Assembly (NCBI GenBank): GCA_008711295.1
Contig: VUYV01000191.1
Location: 182,298 to 246,297, forward strand
Reading direction: 5' to 3'
Length of the DNA stretch: 64,000 bases
DNA from: Anarhynchus alexandrinus
Lineage: Eukaryota > Chordata > Aves > Charadriiformes > Charadriidae
Below the pieces are notes generated by a model. It worked only from the letters and a program-made list of their open reading frames with translations. It did not search any database and was not told the DNA's origin. Position numbers and translations under genes: made by a program. Below are positions 11,563-23,100 of this stretch, piece after piece. Each line of letters begins with the position of its first letter. Position 1 is the stretch's first letter.

Positions 11563-11633
11563 TTCTCTGCTGGCATAAACTAATGCAGCACCACCAGAGT
11601 CAGTAAAGCTTTGCCTATTTACACCAGGAGAGA
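11563..11633. repeat. degenerate palindromic ancient repeat
   Basis: Two arms (about 11565-11590 and 11608-11633) pair at about 16 of 26 positions around a short centre containing 'gagtcag'. The arms contain 'ctggcataaac' and, inverted, 'tatttacaccag'. From memory this resembles an old hairpin-type reptile repeat whose arms read like 'ctggtgtaaa...tttacaccag'. The family name is uncertain and the copy is strongly decayed. Confidence 0.35.
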
Positions 11634-13344
11634 AATTAGTCCTCTCTCTATAGAGATCTTGCAGCTCAGCTATCATGGAAGACTGATTTCCTGTCAATAA
11701 TAAATGTCCTCGGTATCCTACACAAGTCTTCAGTTTATCGCCTCTGGACATTTTTTAATAGCTGCAAGTCTCAAGATGGAAGCAGATTTTTATGCTTTAT
11801 TTTGAAGGGTGAGGATTGTTCAGAAAAGATACCTCCTGAGCTGCCCAGGGAAAAGACTATTATAACACCAGCGTGGTCCAACCTATCAGCCTAACTTGCG
11901 TAAGAAAAGAAACTTATTTCTTTGTAACTTGTCTTTCATTTTCACATCCATTTGTTCAAAGACATCTGAAAGTCCCTGAGCACTGACCTGAATAAAATGA
12001 AGAAGGAGGCTAATAGAGTGTTCACCTACGGTATTGTTTCCTCTCTTGTTATTAGATGGATATGACCCTGTCTTTGATCTTCCTGCAGATGGTACAGCCA
12101 AGGGTGCCTGGAATAAAGAGTGCCACACTCCTCCTCGGAGGAAAGAAAGAAAGAGGAGTAGAGTGGGAATATGCACAAGCAAGAAAATGGCCACTGTGGT
12201 AATTACAAGTGACAAAGATAAATGAGTAAGAATGTGTGAACATGTTCCTCAGTGGGTCCTTAAATAGGTAGAAAATGTAAAAATGCGGCATGGGAGTCGA
12301 TGAAGGCAAGGTGAAATGATACTGAAATAAAACCAGGACTTTCTCTTTGATTCGGTAACCTTGTAAGGGAAATGATTAAAGAAATGCAATATTTTTAGTT
12401 TGTTTCTATCTCTTGGTGATTCTTTACGTACCAGCACACAGTTTATTCTTCAAGGGTATAGCTCCTTATTTCTGACTGCTTGTCAAACGCTGAACCTATG
12501 TCTATTGTCAAATAACAGTGAAACTGCTGCTGTTTAAAGAGACACATAAGCAAGAAATAAGGTAACTGCTTTGCTGTGTAAGGGAGAGCTTTAACAGAGA
12601 GGACATCCTACTTATTTGATTGAGCAGACTAAACAGGTTACCTTCTTTCACGTGTTTATCCCAGTGTCTTGTCTGTTCATCGCTCAGGTAGTTAACGTTT
12701 GGAGTATGCAGTCAAGAATTTGAATGAAGGAAGAACTATTGTCCCTTTGACATTACAGCAGAAACTTCAGAGTTGCTATGGATCCTTTTTTTTTTTTTTT
12801 TCCCCTGGAGTTTTTTTTTTTTAAATAAAATTACTGGACAACCCTTTCTGGCTCACAAAACATGCATTGCTGGCTTGAGTGATGGATTAGTTCATACCAT
12901 GTTGGTACTACGGACTCAATGCATCTATCTCCAAGCATAGATTTTATGAATCTATAAGGGGAGGGGGGAAAAAAAAAAAAAAAAGAAAAAAAGTTCTGTT
13001 TGCAAATTTTGTAGACGTGAGTCAAAAGGTAATATAGAAAGGAAGGGTTGAAATGCTCTTTTTGACATCCTGTTGTGGCTTCCAGTATTACTGTGTATGA
13101 GCACTGAAGAAGTGCGTCACCACTTCATGCTGAGAGCCACGAGACACTTCATCCCAGTGCTCACAGTCCTGCTGCCACTGCGCTGCTGTTGGGTACAAAA
13201 TGCTCTCTTGGTTATTTCTGTACCCACAGGCTGGTGGTACCAGGCTGTTTCTGACACTGGAAGAGGAAGAGAGAACAGTAAAGGTTTCATTTCCTGCCTT
13301 CAGATTTTGTACAAAATACATTATTAAGATTCAGAATCTAATAC
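11634..13344. other. unique DNA with T and A runs, no gene seen
   Basis: No credible gene. T runs lie at 12786-12801 and 12811-12822, and an A-rich run at about 12968-12990. Overlapping frames on both strands at 11886-12309 and 13073-13327 have no recognisable domain. Confidence 0.5.
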
Positions 13345-13468
13345 TGGATCTAGGTATTGTCCTCAGCTCTGCTACTGACTCAGTTTGTGACATTGGTTGA
13401 GTCACTTAATCTCCCTGTACTTGTTTCAAGTGTCGTTTAACCTCTCTGTTTCAAGAATAAAAGATTAA
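13345..13468 (+). repeat. MIR/CORE-SINE-like relic
   Basis: The stretch 'cctcagctctgctactgact' followed by 'gagtcacttaatctccctg' and 'aacctctctgtttc' matches the familiar MIR core and tail pattern (a 'gctctgccactgac' block, then 'caagtcacttaacctctctg'). It is diverged, as expected for a very old SINE fixed before the avian radiation. It is cut short on the right by the LTR insertion at 13474. Family assignment is from memory. Confidence 0.55.
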
Positions 13469-13473
13469 CATTT
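13469..13473. repeat. left target-site duplication CATTT
   Basis: CATTT lies directly before the LTR's TG and is repeated directly after its CA at 14065-14069. A 5-bp duplication fits ERVL integration. Confidence 0.85.
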
Positions 13474-13785
13474 TGTTCTGGTTTCAGCTGGGAAAGAGTT
13501 AATTTTCTTCCTAGTGATTGCTGTGAAAGGAATGTCAAAAATGCGTGTTGTTTTAGTTGTTGCTAGGCGATGTTTACACTTTTCAGGGACTTTTCAGCTT
13601 CCCATAGAAGCTGGGAAGGAGCATAGACAGAACAATGGAATGGCCAAGGGAATATTCCATACCATAGATGTCACACTCGGTACATAAACAGGGGTGGGCT
13701 GGAGCGGGGGAAATTTGTGATCACTGTCCAGGAAGGTACCAATTCACCGGGTGGTGAGAGTGACTTTTGTCATTGTTGTTGTTGT

Positions 13786-13828
<43 letters not shown>

Positions 13829-14064
13829 GCTTTTTCTTCTTTCATTTTCATTTTCATTTTCATTTTCATTTTCATTTTCATTTTTCATTTTCATTTTCAT
13901 TTTCTGTTATTATTCTATTAAACTGTCTTTAGCTCAACCCACGAGTGTTTTTCCTTTCCTTTCCCCCTCCTTTTCTCCTTCTTGTCCCTGCCCTTCTGGG
14001 GAAGGGGGAGAGCTGCATGAGCACCTGCGTGGTCCTGGTTGCCGGCTGGGGTTAAACCATGACA
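13474..14064 (+). mobile_element. solo ERVL-type LTR with intact ends
   Basis: This 591-bp LTR starts TGTTCTGG and ends CCATGACA, and it is flanked by a perfect 5-bp CATTT duplication. Landmarks of avian ERVL LTRs are visible: 'agagttaattttc' near the start, 'ggaatattccatacc' in the middle, 'attaaactgtcttt-gctcaaccca' in the 3' third, and 'tggggttaaaccatgaca' at the end. Only one LTR is present and no internal gag-pol sequence follows, so it is a solo LTR left by recombination between the two LTRs. The central part holds two expanded simple repeats (13782-13904). No protein is encoded; the long open frames here come from the simple repeats. Confidence 0.9.
13782..13904. repeat. (GTT)n, (TAC)14 and (TTTTCA)n inside the LTR
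   Basis: A short GTT run leads into 14 TAC/ACT units (13787-13828). These are followed, after a short pyrimidine spacer, by about ten TTTTCA hexamers (13841-13904) with one slipped unit. All lie within the LTR between its 'ttccatacc' block and its 'attaaactg' block. Confidence 0.95.
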
Positions 14065-14069
14065 CATTT
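14065..14069. repeat. right target-site duplication CATTT
   Basis: Matches the left copy at 13469-13473 exactly. Confidence 0.85.
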
Positions 14070-14073
14070 CTAT

Positions 14074-14113
14074 NNNNNNNNNNNNNNNNNNNNNNNNNNN
14101 NNNNNNNNNNNNN
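14074..14113. other. assembly gap (40 N)
   Basis: Forty undetermined bases start four bases after the right target-site duplication. The LTR and its simple repeats are a plausible cause of the break. Confidence 1.
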
Positions 14114-15709
14114 GCACAAAATATTTTGGTCTTCTCAGGTAAAAATGACTTGCCACAAAATTCAGGAAAGCATTTCCATACACCTTCAACTGCATGTATT
14201 CAGGATGGCATTTGCTGTTGCCTTCATTTATAATTTATGTTATTTCCTTATCGTTTTTAAGGTAAATATATAAAAAATCATATGGACCCAAATAAGACCT
14301 CTGGTGCTGAATGTGATTAAAAACTGAAATATGAGCCCATTCACTCACACCATCTGTTTTGTTAACCCTCCAGAAGGGAACAACAGTTCCACATAGTGAT
14401 TAAAGTGTATGGCAGATAATTTTATCCTGCGCACTTCCTGATTGATTAAAAAGTAGGGAAATACACAATGAAGTAGTTAGGAATTGTATTTGCTTCTAAA
14501 AAGAAACTGTCAGGAATATTAGAATGATTTTGGAATGGCACAGCAGAAGTTTTTGAAGCCTGAAATGTCTTGATTATCCCCCAGCATGTTGATTCTTGCA
14601 CTTGGAGAACATAAAGGTATATATTATAAACGTGCGCCTCTCATAAGAGAATCTTAAAAGCCTCTCTTCCATATGGCAGGGACTAAGGGGGAAATGTCAA
14701 TGCTTTTTCTTGAAGCAACAAATAATTATGGCACTAAATGAAACAAAGGTAACTTAGCAACAGGGTATTCATTTTCTCATCTAGCATTTTCTAAAGAATT
14801 CCTACTGAGGCCAACCCATGAGCCTTGTGCTATTTATCTGCTTACTTGCATTTGAAGCATCCCACTTCTTTTTAGCGGGGCTGTCTGTGAAAAGCCAACG
14901 AAATATGAACAGTGATTACAAACTTGAAGTGCAAAGGAAAGACCTTGAAATAGTGTTAACTCCGGTATTTCAGTACTCTTTATAGATATATCTTCTCTAA
15001 AGCTGGATGAATCACTTGCAGCGGGTAAGCTTTTTCACTAAATCTAGTCCTCTACGTGTTTACGAAGTGTCAGCGAACAGACTGCTTTTTGAAATTAATG
15101 TGCACATTATTTTAAAGTGTTTGATAAAGGCCTTATCCAAAGTCCACGGAATCGATGGAAACACTCCTACTGACTTCTCTCGACAGAGGCCAAATACAGT
15201 GTGCAAACATATTTTATTTGATGGATTGTTCACTGGCTGTTTACTGCAAGTATTGTTTAGGAATATAATTAATGCCACTCAATGTGGTTTTATAGCAAAT
15301 AACTCGTGTCAAACAAACCTTTTACAAATTTCCTTCAAAAAGGTAACTATATAGCTGAATTATTGCTGAGGCATTTAACACGTATGAATGGGCCCATAAT
15401 GTACGAACGTATAATTTTAATGTATTTAATAACTAAAACTCTGACAAAAAGATTAATGCTGTGAGATATCAGCGAGAAACATGTAGCTAAATCAAAAAAT
15501 AATTAACATGCTGATCAAAAAAACCCAACCCATCAATGGGAAACTGCTATTAAACGGGTTTTGCTTAGGGAGCTTCTGCAAGCTTTTGATATTGAATCCA
15601 AAGTTACTCAATACCTTTCTCAATAGCTTCTAGGTAAGTTATATATAGATAGGTAGAACTGGTAGAATTTATGGACGACATAAAGACTGGCAATATGCTT
15701 AAGAGATAA
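14114..15709. other. AT-rich unique DNA, no gene seen
   Basis: No known repeat. An open frame of 115 codons at 15007-15354 (+) has no recognisable domain. Its antisense strand is also open for 72 codons, which argues against selection on either. Confidence 0.5.
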
Positions 15710-15906
15710 AATCATAGAGTCATCTAGGTTGGAAGGGACCTTTAAGATCATCGAGTCCAACCATCAACATAACACTGCCAAGTCCACCACTAAACCATGT
15801 CCCTCAGCACCGCGTCTACCCATCTTTTAAATATCCCCAGGGATGGTGACTCCACCACTTCCCTGGGCAGCCTGTTCCCACACTGGACAACACTTTCTGA
15901 GAGGAG
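15710..15906 (-). mobile_element. CR1 3' end, minus strand
   Basis: Read on the minus strand, the element runs from about 15906 to 15710 and ends 'ggtcccttccaacctagatgactctatgat'. It includes 'gggcagcctgttccca' and 'accatgtccctcagcaccgcgtct' (plus-strand text). It differs from the other CR1 classes in this window and is of intermediate age. Confidence 0.9.
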
Positions 15907-16164
15907 GATTTATGAGGATTGGTGTCTCATAAACTAACCAGGCAGTTTAAATAGACAACCAAATTAATACAGCCAAAGTTTTGCATATAGAATAAAACCA
16001 GTAAGAGTAGATCTACAGAATGGGAAACAACTTTACTGAAAACAACTGTAGGGGTCATACGTGTTGCTACTGAAAGAGCGACCAAATCAAACCGCGCCAA
16101 GCTTTTGCCAAAGGGTCTGTGTGGTCCACGGGCACGTAGGATTGGGTAAACAGGGCCAGCGGGA
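15907..16164. other. unique spacer, no gene seen
   Basis: Sequence between two CR1 copies. Nothing else is recognised. Confidence 0.5.
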
Positions 16165-17124
16165 GCTCGCCTGTGCCTTCAGCGCTGGTGAAACCAGTGC
16201 TGCTTTGCTCCACACAGACCTGGGGTGCACACGGGAAACTGAAGAAGGTACAGAGCAGAGCTGCAGGCATCGTCCAAGTACTGCACGAAAATGACTTGGC
16301 GTGCAAGACTTCAGAAGCGGCATCTATTTGTCTAAAGCATCTATTTGTCAGAAGTAAGACTGGAAGGTGACCTGAATAAAGTGTGTTAGCGGTCCCACTG
16401 GATGTCAGTTGGCTTATTTTCACAAGTGGAATAAGTCGTAACAAGAAACAGTGGCAGCAAACTGAAGCGAGATAAATTCAAACAAGAAGTTAGTCACCTT
16501 TTACAATAGTTTACTCTTATTTTCAACAACGCAAATGATTAAGCACTGGAACAAAACTACCAATGAAAGCAACGAGGACACCAGTGTGAGTACTGGCCAG
16601 TCACAACTGTTGTCCCTGGCATGCAAAAGGGAAGAAAAAAAGGAAAAGATGTGGTTTAATTAGGCAGCAGCTTCATTAACTTAACTCAGCTGGGATCTAT
16701 AAGCAAGAAATCATACAATGCAGCTCAGCTCATGAGTCTTTCTTCAGTTGTTTCTGCTTGTCGAAGCCCCTGTCTGTGGTGGATCCCCAAGGCAATGCTG
16801 GGGCTGGACGGCACTTCTGCCAGGAGGAGGATGAAGCTGGGAAGAGCGCTGTCTTCTCTCGGCTCTGAGCAGCAGGTCTCCCTGAATCCTCTTTCCTAGG
16901 ACACCGAAATACTTCCATGGAGTATAGGATCACCTTCGTGGGAGGTACTAACAATCAGTTTGGCCGACTGGCCCCTGCCAAAGAGATAACACTGCCATGC
17001 TCAGCAGAAACTGAAGCCGAGCTCATTACTGGGCTGTATAAGTGAGATATAATGACTTGTCATATACTGGAGATCAGATTAGATGATCTAACGGTTCCTT
17101 CTGGCCTTCCGTTTTATGAGTCCT
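16165..17124 (+). mobile_element. ancient CR1 (L-type), plus strand, interrupted
   Basis: Two blocks match the old CR1 lineage shared by reptiles and birds. The first (about 16165-16580) includes 'aaggtacagagcagagct', 'gaagcgagataaattcaaac' and 'taagcactggaacaaaactacc', the reverse-transcriptase C-terminal part. The second (about 16960-17124) carries the 3' end 'ggagatcagattagatgatc', 'ggttccttctggcctt' and 'ttatgagtcc'. Between them, about 16640-16930 does not fit CR1 and may be an insertion. The coding frame is thoroughly broken. Confidence 0.75.
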
Positions 17125-20100
17125 TCACAATCCACTTTGTGTGCTGCCTCATTGGGCCCGGGAACCACATGCCGGTGCTCCCATTCCCTGGTTTTTATGA
17201 CTGTGACCTTTATAAACAGGAGTTCTTGAATAATTTAATGGAAAAGGGGGAAAGTGTGAAAGCAATCTAAAGTGAGGTAAATGAGCGAGAGATAAGAAAG
17301 CCTCCAAAATGTTAGGACATTTTAAACCTATTTACAGAGCATAATAGTCTGCCTGCATATAGGGACACCGGATCTTAAACATCTGTTTTTTTTTCCTGAA
17401 GGAAAGGAGTCGATGGAATGGTGTCGTGTCGTTCATAATGCAGCATCTTTGAGGACAAGTTCAGTATTTTTCCTCTCGCTTTGCTACTCCCATTTCCTTA
17501 AATTCTCGGCTCACATATATGATTTCAGATGACGCCATTAATTCTTAAATTATGTTTAATAGTTAATATCTTTGACTAAACAGTGCCTTTTGGGCTTCAT
17601 CTGTTATAAGAAGTGATAGTGTATTCTCAGAATACTTCCTGGAGTTCCTCATTCGTTCTGGAAATAATTTGCTACAGCTCTTTAAAGGGTGTGACATTTT
17701 TCCCCAGGTACAGTAAACTGACTCTGCTGGCTGATGCGTGGCTGAGTAGAGTTTCTGTTCTTTTTGCTGCTTCCAGTGAGTTTACCCTGAATGGGAACAC
17801 TGCAGAAATCCCTTTACATGGCTATACAGCAGCCAAGCTGTTATGTATTTTGATGTTATGTGCTTCGCGTGGCTGCAGAAGTGCCAGCCATCAGCTAGCC
17901 TCTAACTTTACTGGTTTTACATTGGTTTTTATTATTTTTATTTTTTTTTCTCCAAGGAATGTTAGCATTGAAAAAGTTCAGTTTCATGAAAGATATCTTC
18001 ATTTTACTTTCCAGAATTAACAGACCATTGTCTCGTTCTTTTCTGTTCCGGCCAGAACATTTTGAACCAACGCTACCTCTGAATGGCTACGCTATCTGGT
18101 GGGCCTTTAATTTTTTGCTGAAAGTGAAGCTGAGATGACTTATTTCCACGGAGAAGCCTTGTGTATCTTAATGACTCTTAAAATCGGTTTCTTTCCCAGA
18201 TGACTACACTAATTACATTGTGGTACTTTACTTTCTACATTTCGGTCAATTATAGCCACGCATTTTTCTTTTGTGCATGCCGCAACTTTAAGACTGTGAA
18301 CAAAAATGAAATGGTAGCTTCTACAAAGAATTGCGTCATAGCGTAAATGTCTCTATGGTAATAAGTTGAAATCAATGTAAACACAAATCTTCAGAAAAAA
18401 CCAACAGCTTAACTCTCTTTGATTTCAGTGACACCCAGATGCCTTAATGTTTTTGAAAGTCTGTGTTATCAGTACTTTGATTTTCCCCATTAAGCAGAAT
18501 AACAGATCAAGAATAATTTCTCCTTGTCTGCATAACAGAATAGATGAAAAACTAATCCCTGATAGTTACGCATCGACTTTCTGATCTATAGACAGCAAAG
18601 CTGATTAAATCTTTCCAATATATTTTGTTAGTTTTGGTTGTAATGTAATAATAATATAATGCAACATTTATTTAGATAATGAAGTGGACTTACAAGGCTG
18701 TAATTGTTTCCTTTTTTTATATCTGCAGTGGAAAGCTACGAAATATGTAAATATAGCTCAGCATGTTAAATGAAAATGTGTATTTCCTTGTAGCTATACT
18801 ATGCAAGGGGCTAGGCACACTTAATGTAGTTTGGCTTCATGGCATTCCAAATATCTTTCTAAAAAATATTTATAAGAAGCATGAACGTATTTTTAGCTCA
18901 TGTGGGCTTTATGTTGACTTAAGAAAGACTCAGTCCCAACCCAAGGTTTTTGAGTCTTACTACACCCTGTTTAGCAAGACAGACTATAACCATTGTGGCA
19001 TCCAAAGAGAAACTTCCATGTCAGCAGTGTTAGCAAACTCTTAACTTTCAATCAAGGTAAAGCAGGTTAGGTGCTGAATTGGTATTTGCACCTCTGCTGT
19101 TCTTCCAAACCTTCTGTCTGGTAATTATTTAATTTCTAAATACATGCCAAGATTAGAAAGCGAATTAAATGGAAGGCTGGTGAATCAATTGTATATATAT
19201 ATAAAAAAACCCCTTTAACTAGATTTTCAAATAGTAATGTGATTAACATTCAATGTGTAAAACTTGACCAAAATGGCAGATTTTCTTATTCAATGTGATA
19301 GAGATAATTGGCTCTGTCTGGGTTATTCTATTATGTACCAAAGAATACCTTTTATCAAAAAATAATAATCACCAAGAAATTGGGTTGAACCTTCACCTTC
19401 TCCTCTGTTACATAGAAAATAGAGAAGAGAGATAAGGAGCTTATAAAATGAAGAATGAAAATGAATAAGGGGTAAAAATAGTAAAAAAAAAAAGAAAAGA
19501 AAGAAAGAATCAGGTCCATATGATATTATCCTTGCTGTAGGTGGCAACTGACCAATTAACAACTTTCTGACTTTGTTTTATATCATTTTGGTAACAAATT
19601 AATTAAGGACCAGATTCTATTTACTTTCTCACACCGCAAATGTGGCGGTTTTAATTTCAAAGTCAGCCGCTGTTCAGTTTTTCAGAAAAGATGGTGGGAT
19701 GTGGCCAGAGGTCTGCTTTTGAAAAGTAGAGGGTACCGATAAGAAAGTCATCCCGTTAAGGAATAGACCTGCCATTTTAACAGCGTTCTCTAACACACGT
19801 ATTAAGCATCCCGTCAAACCCCATTCTGCTCATCTTTCCATCTGGTGACAAAAATGGTATTTTTGCCTCTTTCACTTCCACTTTAGCATTACAGCAAACT
19901 GCACGGTGGCCTCAGCCACTAGGATGTCAAACTACAGTATATTAAGCTGGACTGTAAATGAAGATGAATGCGTGTCTCAGCAGAAGGGTCAGGCATAGGA
20001 GACAAAGTAGAGATTGTTTTTTCCTTTTCTTGGCAGCAGATTCTGCCCTCTGTTTTCACAAAGGACCTTATAGATGGAATTTGGTAACGTAAAACTAGAG

Positions 20101-23100
20101 AAATATGGTAAATCAAGCCCATGGAGTACCATCTCACTTTTCCTCACAAAGAGGGTCACTTGCACAGGGTAACTTTAATGAACTCAGTAAGGAAGGCACA
20201 TTCTGGTCTTTAATATACATGAATACTTACTGTGGACGTAGGAATCTGTGTGTGACATGGACGGGCTGTGGTACGGAGGAGATCAGATTAATGGACAAAT
20301 GGAACTCCTGTGAGTTTAAAACTCAATATGTTTGGATAAATTACAATGGCAAAATAACCTGTACCTTCCTGGGGGGGAAAAAAGTTGAATATAGATTTTC
20401 TTGAGTAGTGAAACATCACATTTTCCTCGAAATATTTCCAAAACTTGAGTAGATTTTAACAAATATCCTCTTGTTTCCCAGTAAGATGGAGAATGCAGAA
20501 GACAGTAATTACATATTTAGCTTTCTTTCCACTTGAAAAACCTGGGTTTTGTCACTAATGCACCATTCTTACAGAGAACTTCATCTAAGTACATGTTTTG
20601 AACTGCTTTTGTAATAGGAAAAAAAATCTTATTTAATGTTTGAAAAAAGGAAAAGGATACAAGAGGGAATTTTGCCTTGCTTTTGTTAGGATGAGAGGTG
20701 TTTTACATTTGGCTAAAGTCACAAAATTTTACTTTACTTGAGTTAAAGAGTGATTGAAGAACAGACATCTTTGTAAACTATCCCTGAGGTTCCCTCGTCT
20801 GATGCTGTTTCATCCCCCAGAAGCCTTTGAGAGTGTTTCCAATTGTGATTTGAAGTTGTGCCATCTATTTTACATAACAAATTTTGGGTTCGTCTCATTC
20901 AGTGCCGGTGATGGTGTTTAGGTTTTAGAATCAATTCAGAACAAATATTGAGGGGAACTTGAGAGATATGATATAAATGCCTGACAGCAAATATTTAAAA
21001 ATGTATGCCTAGTTTTAATGATCTATGTATATTCCTTTCCCTCAGCCTGTTCTGCCTTGCAGATGAATTTACATGACTTAGACAATTTCTAAAGCGATGT
21101 TTCAAAATAGCACTGTTTAATATTTTAAAAGCTGTGTCAATGTTTTTACTGCCTCCCTTAAAAGTAAGTCTGTGGAAGAACTAAACTGTTATTTTGGTAA
21201 TCATTACTACTAAAAGTAAAATGCTGTCAGGATATTAAATAAAATAATCACCCGACTTGACAGAAATGCAGAATGATTTTCTATCTATCTTTCTATGTTT
21301 TGTTCATTTTAGTAGGTATTCTAACCTTCTGATTTAGTGTAGCCATTTAATAATTTTCCTTTATCTGGTTACATACATGAAATATGCACTGCACTGATGC
21401 TGAAGAATTTATCTCGTCTCAGCCTTATGATCATTTTTTATAGACTGAATCTGTATGTGTGAAGTGGCAAGATACATTGTTGTAACCAAGGGAACAAACT
21501 CTTTCTTGGTGTACCCAGACAGCACCAGAAAATTAATAGAGATCAATATTCACGTCACAAGAAACGTATTCGTGATTACCAGTATAACTTCCATTTGCTG
21601 CCCTGTATCTCTGCACTTGCCTGTTGTCTTTTGGGTAAATTCATAAGGACCAGCGTTTGGAGTATTTTGTACATAGAAAGAAAAGAAATTTACTCATGGC
21701 TGTATTAGAAATACGTCACTTTATGATGTTCTAGTTTGAATAAATAAATGTTTGTGCATCAAAATTATACAATAATTTGTATTTCATTGACTGTTGGCCA
21801 GATATGAAAACACCAACATTTGGCATCTGGACTTTATTGAAAGAGATCCTGGTTGGACAAAATGGTTATGTTTTTGTGTACGTGGTCTTGGATAACTAAA
21901 CATGGATGTGGTTGAAATAATTAGTATGGTTTGAAGAGCATTTTGTGTGTCACAACCCAATTTCTGCATTTTTTTATGCTGCCGAGCATTGGATTGAGTT
22001 ATGTAAACGTTAGTGCTGATTATTTAGAGAACTGGCTAGTGAGTTATTTATAGTACCAAGATGTGGGGGTTTGTTTACCTTTTTTTTTTAATGTTGAACA
22101 ATTGAGAAGGCAACAAAAGATGGTTTTAATTCAGTGGTTAGGTGAGCTGGACAAGTCTTTTGTTTTGCTTGGTACATTCAATGCAGTGTACCTATTCGGC
22201 GGTGGCTTGGCAGGCTATTGGGTAGACAAGAAAGTTCCTTAGCTAAAGTCTGTAATAGACCTATAAATCTCTGTACGTAGACAGGCCACCAAGGAGAGGC
22301 AGAGACCTGCACCCTATTCGCATGGCTCATAAATATATACAGTACAGGTGGAAATCATGAGCTGTTCGGAATAGCTAGAAGAAAGTTTTAAAGTTCTAGC
22401 AGAGCTTGAGAAGTCATCAAGGACAACACAGACGTGGTTACAACTGACAACCTCAAACTGTGTGAGGACTACCTGGGAATAACATGCAGATATGAGAAGA
22501 CAGCCCAGTATATGTAGAATGAGACTGAAACAGAAATTAGGAAAGACAGAAAAAGATTTCAAAGTAGCTGTTTTTTATTTAAGACAAAACAAAACCAAAA
22601 AATACTGTGGTAGAGAATTGATTAGATCATTTTGGTTTTCATTTTAGGTCTAAAACTGGAAGATGTCTCATTGGTTATGACCAGAAGAAGAGATTTAAGA
22701 CGTGGACTGGATAAAATCTCATCAAGTAATGTAACAGAGACCATCCATGCTTTCTTTTTCAGTGCTGATGTTCCAGTTCACCACATAGTTTAGACAGTGT
22801 GACTTAGAGTGGTGGGGTCCTAGAAAGGGGTCTAAAAGCTTTTCCTTTTTTATTTTCCCCCTTTTCTTTCCTTTCATCCTGACCCCCCCATGAGATTGCC
22901 CTTTTTGCTTGGTTATACACTCTTGACATAAGAGATGTCTCCTGGGCAATTCCATTTTCTACTTGTGGTGAAGCGATGGACAAAGTACACTTGGAAGAAC
23001 TGGACCCCACAGAAGAGAAATATGCAGTTAAATGTAATAATATTGCAAAATAGATGCATAATTATAACTTTTCACAGAGTAAGGGATCGGCCCGGACAAG

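Noticed and set aside
13717..14273. Open frames of 71 and 168 codons rich in L, Y, F and S
   Set aside because: They are translations of the TAC and TTTTCA microsatellites in the solo LTR and run into the N gap.
16061..16444. Overlapping frames on both strands up to 125 codons
   Set aside because: They fall in and beside the ancient CR1; no frame matches a gene.
19607..19690. Old reptile repeat starting 'ggaccagattct'
   Set aside because: The resemblance covers only a short block and decays quickly; too weak to annotate.
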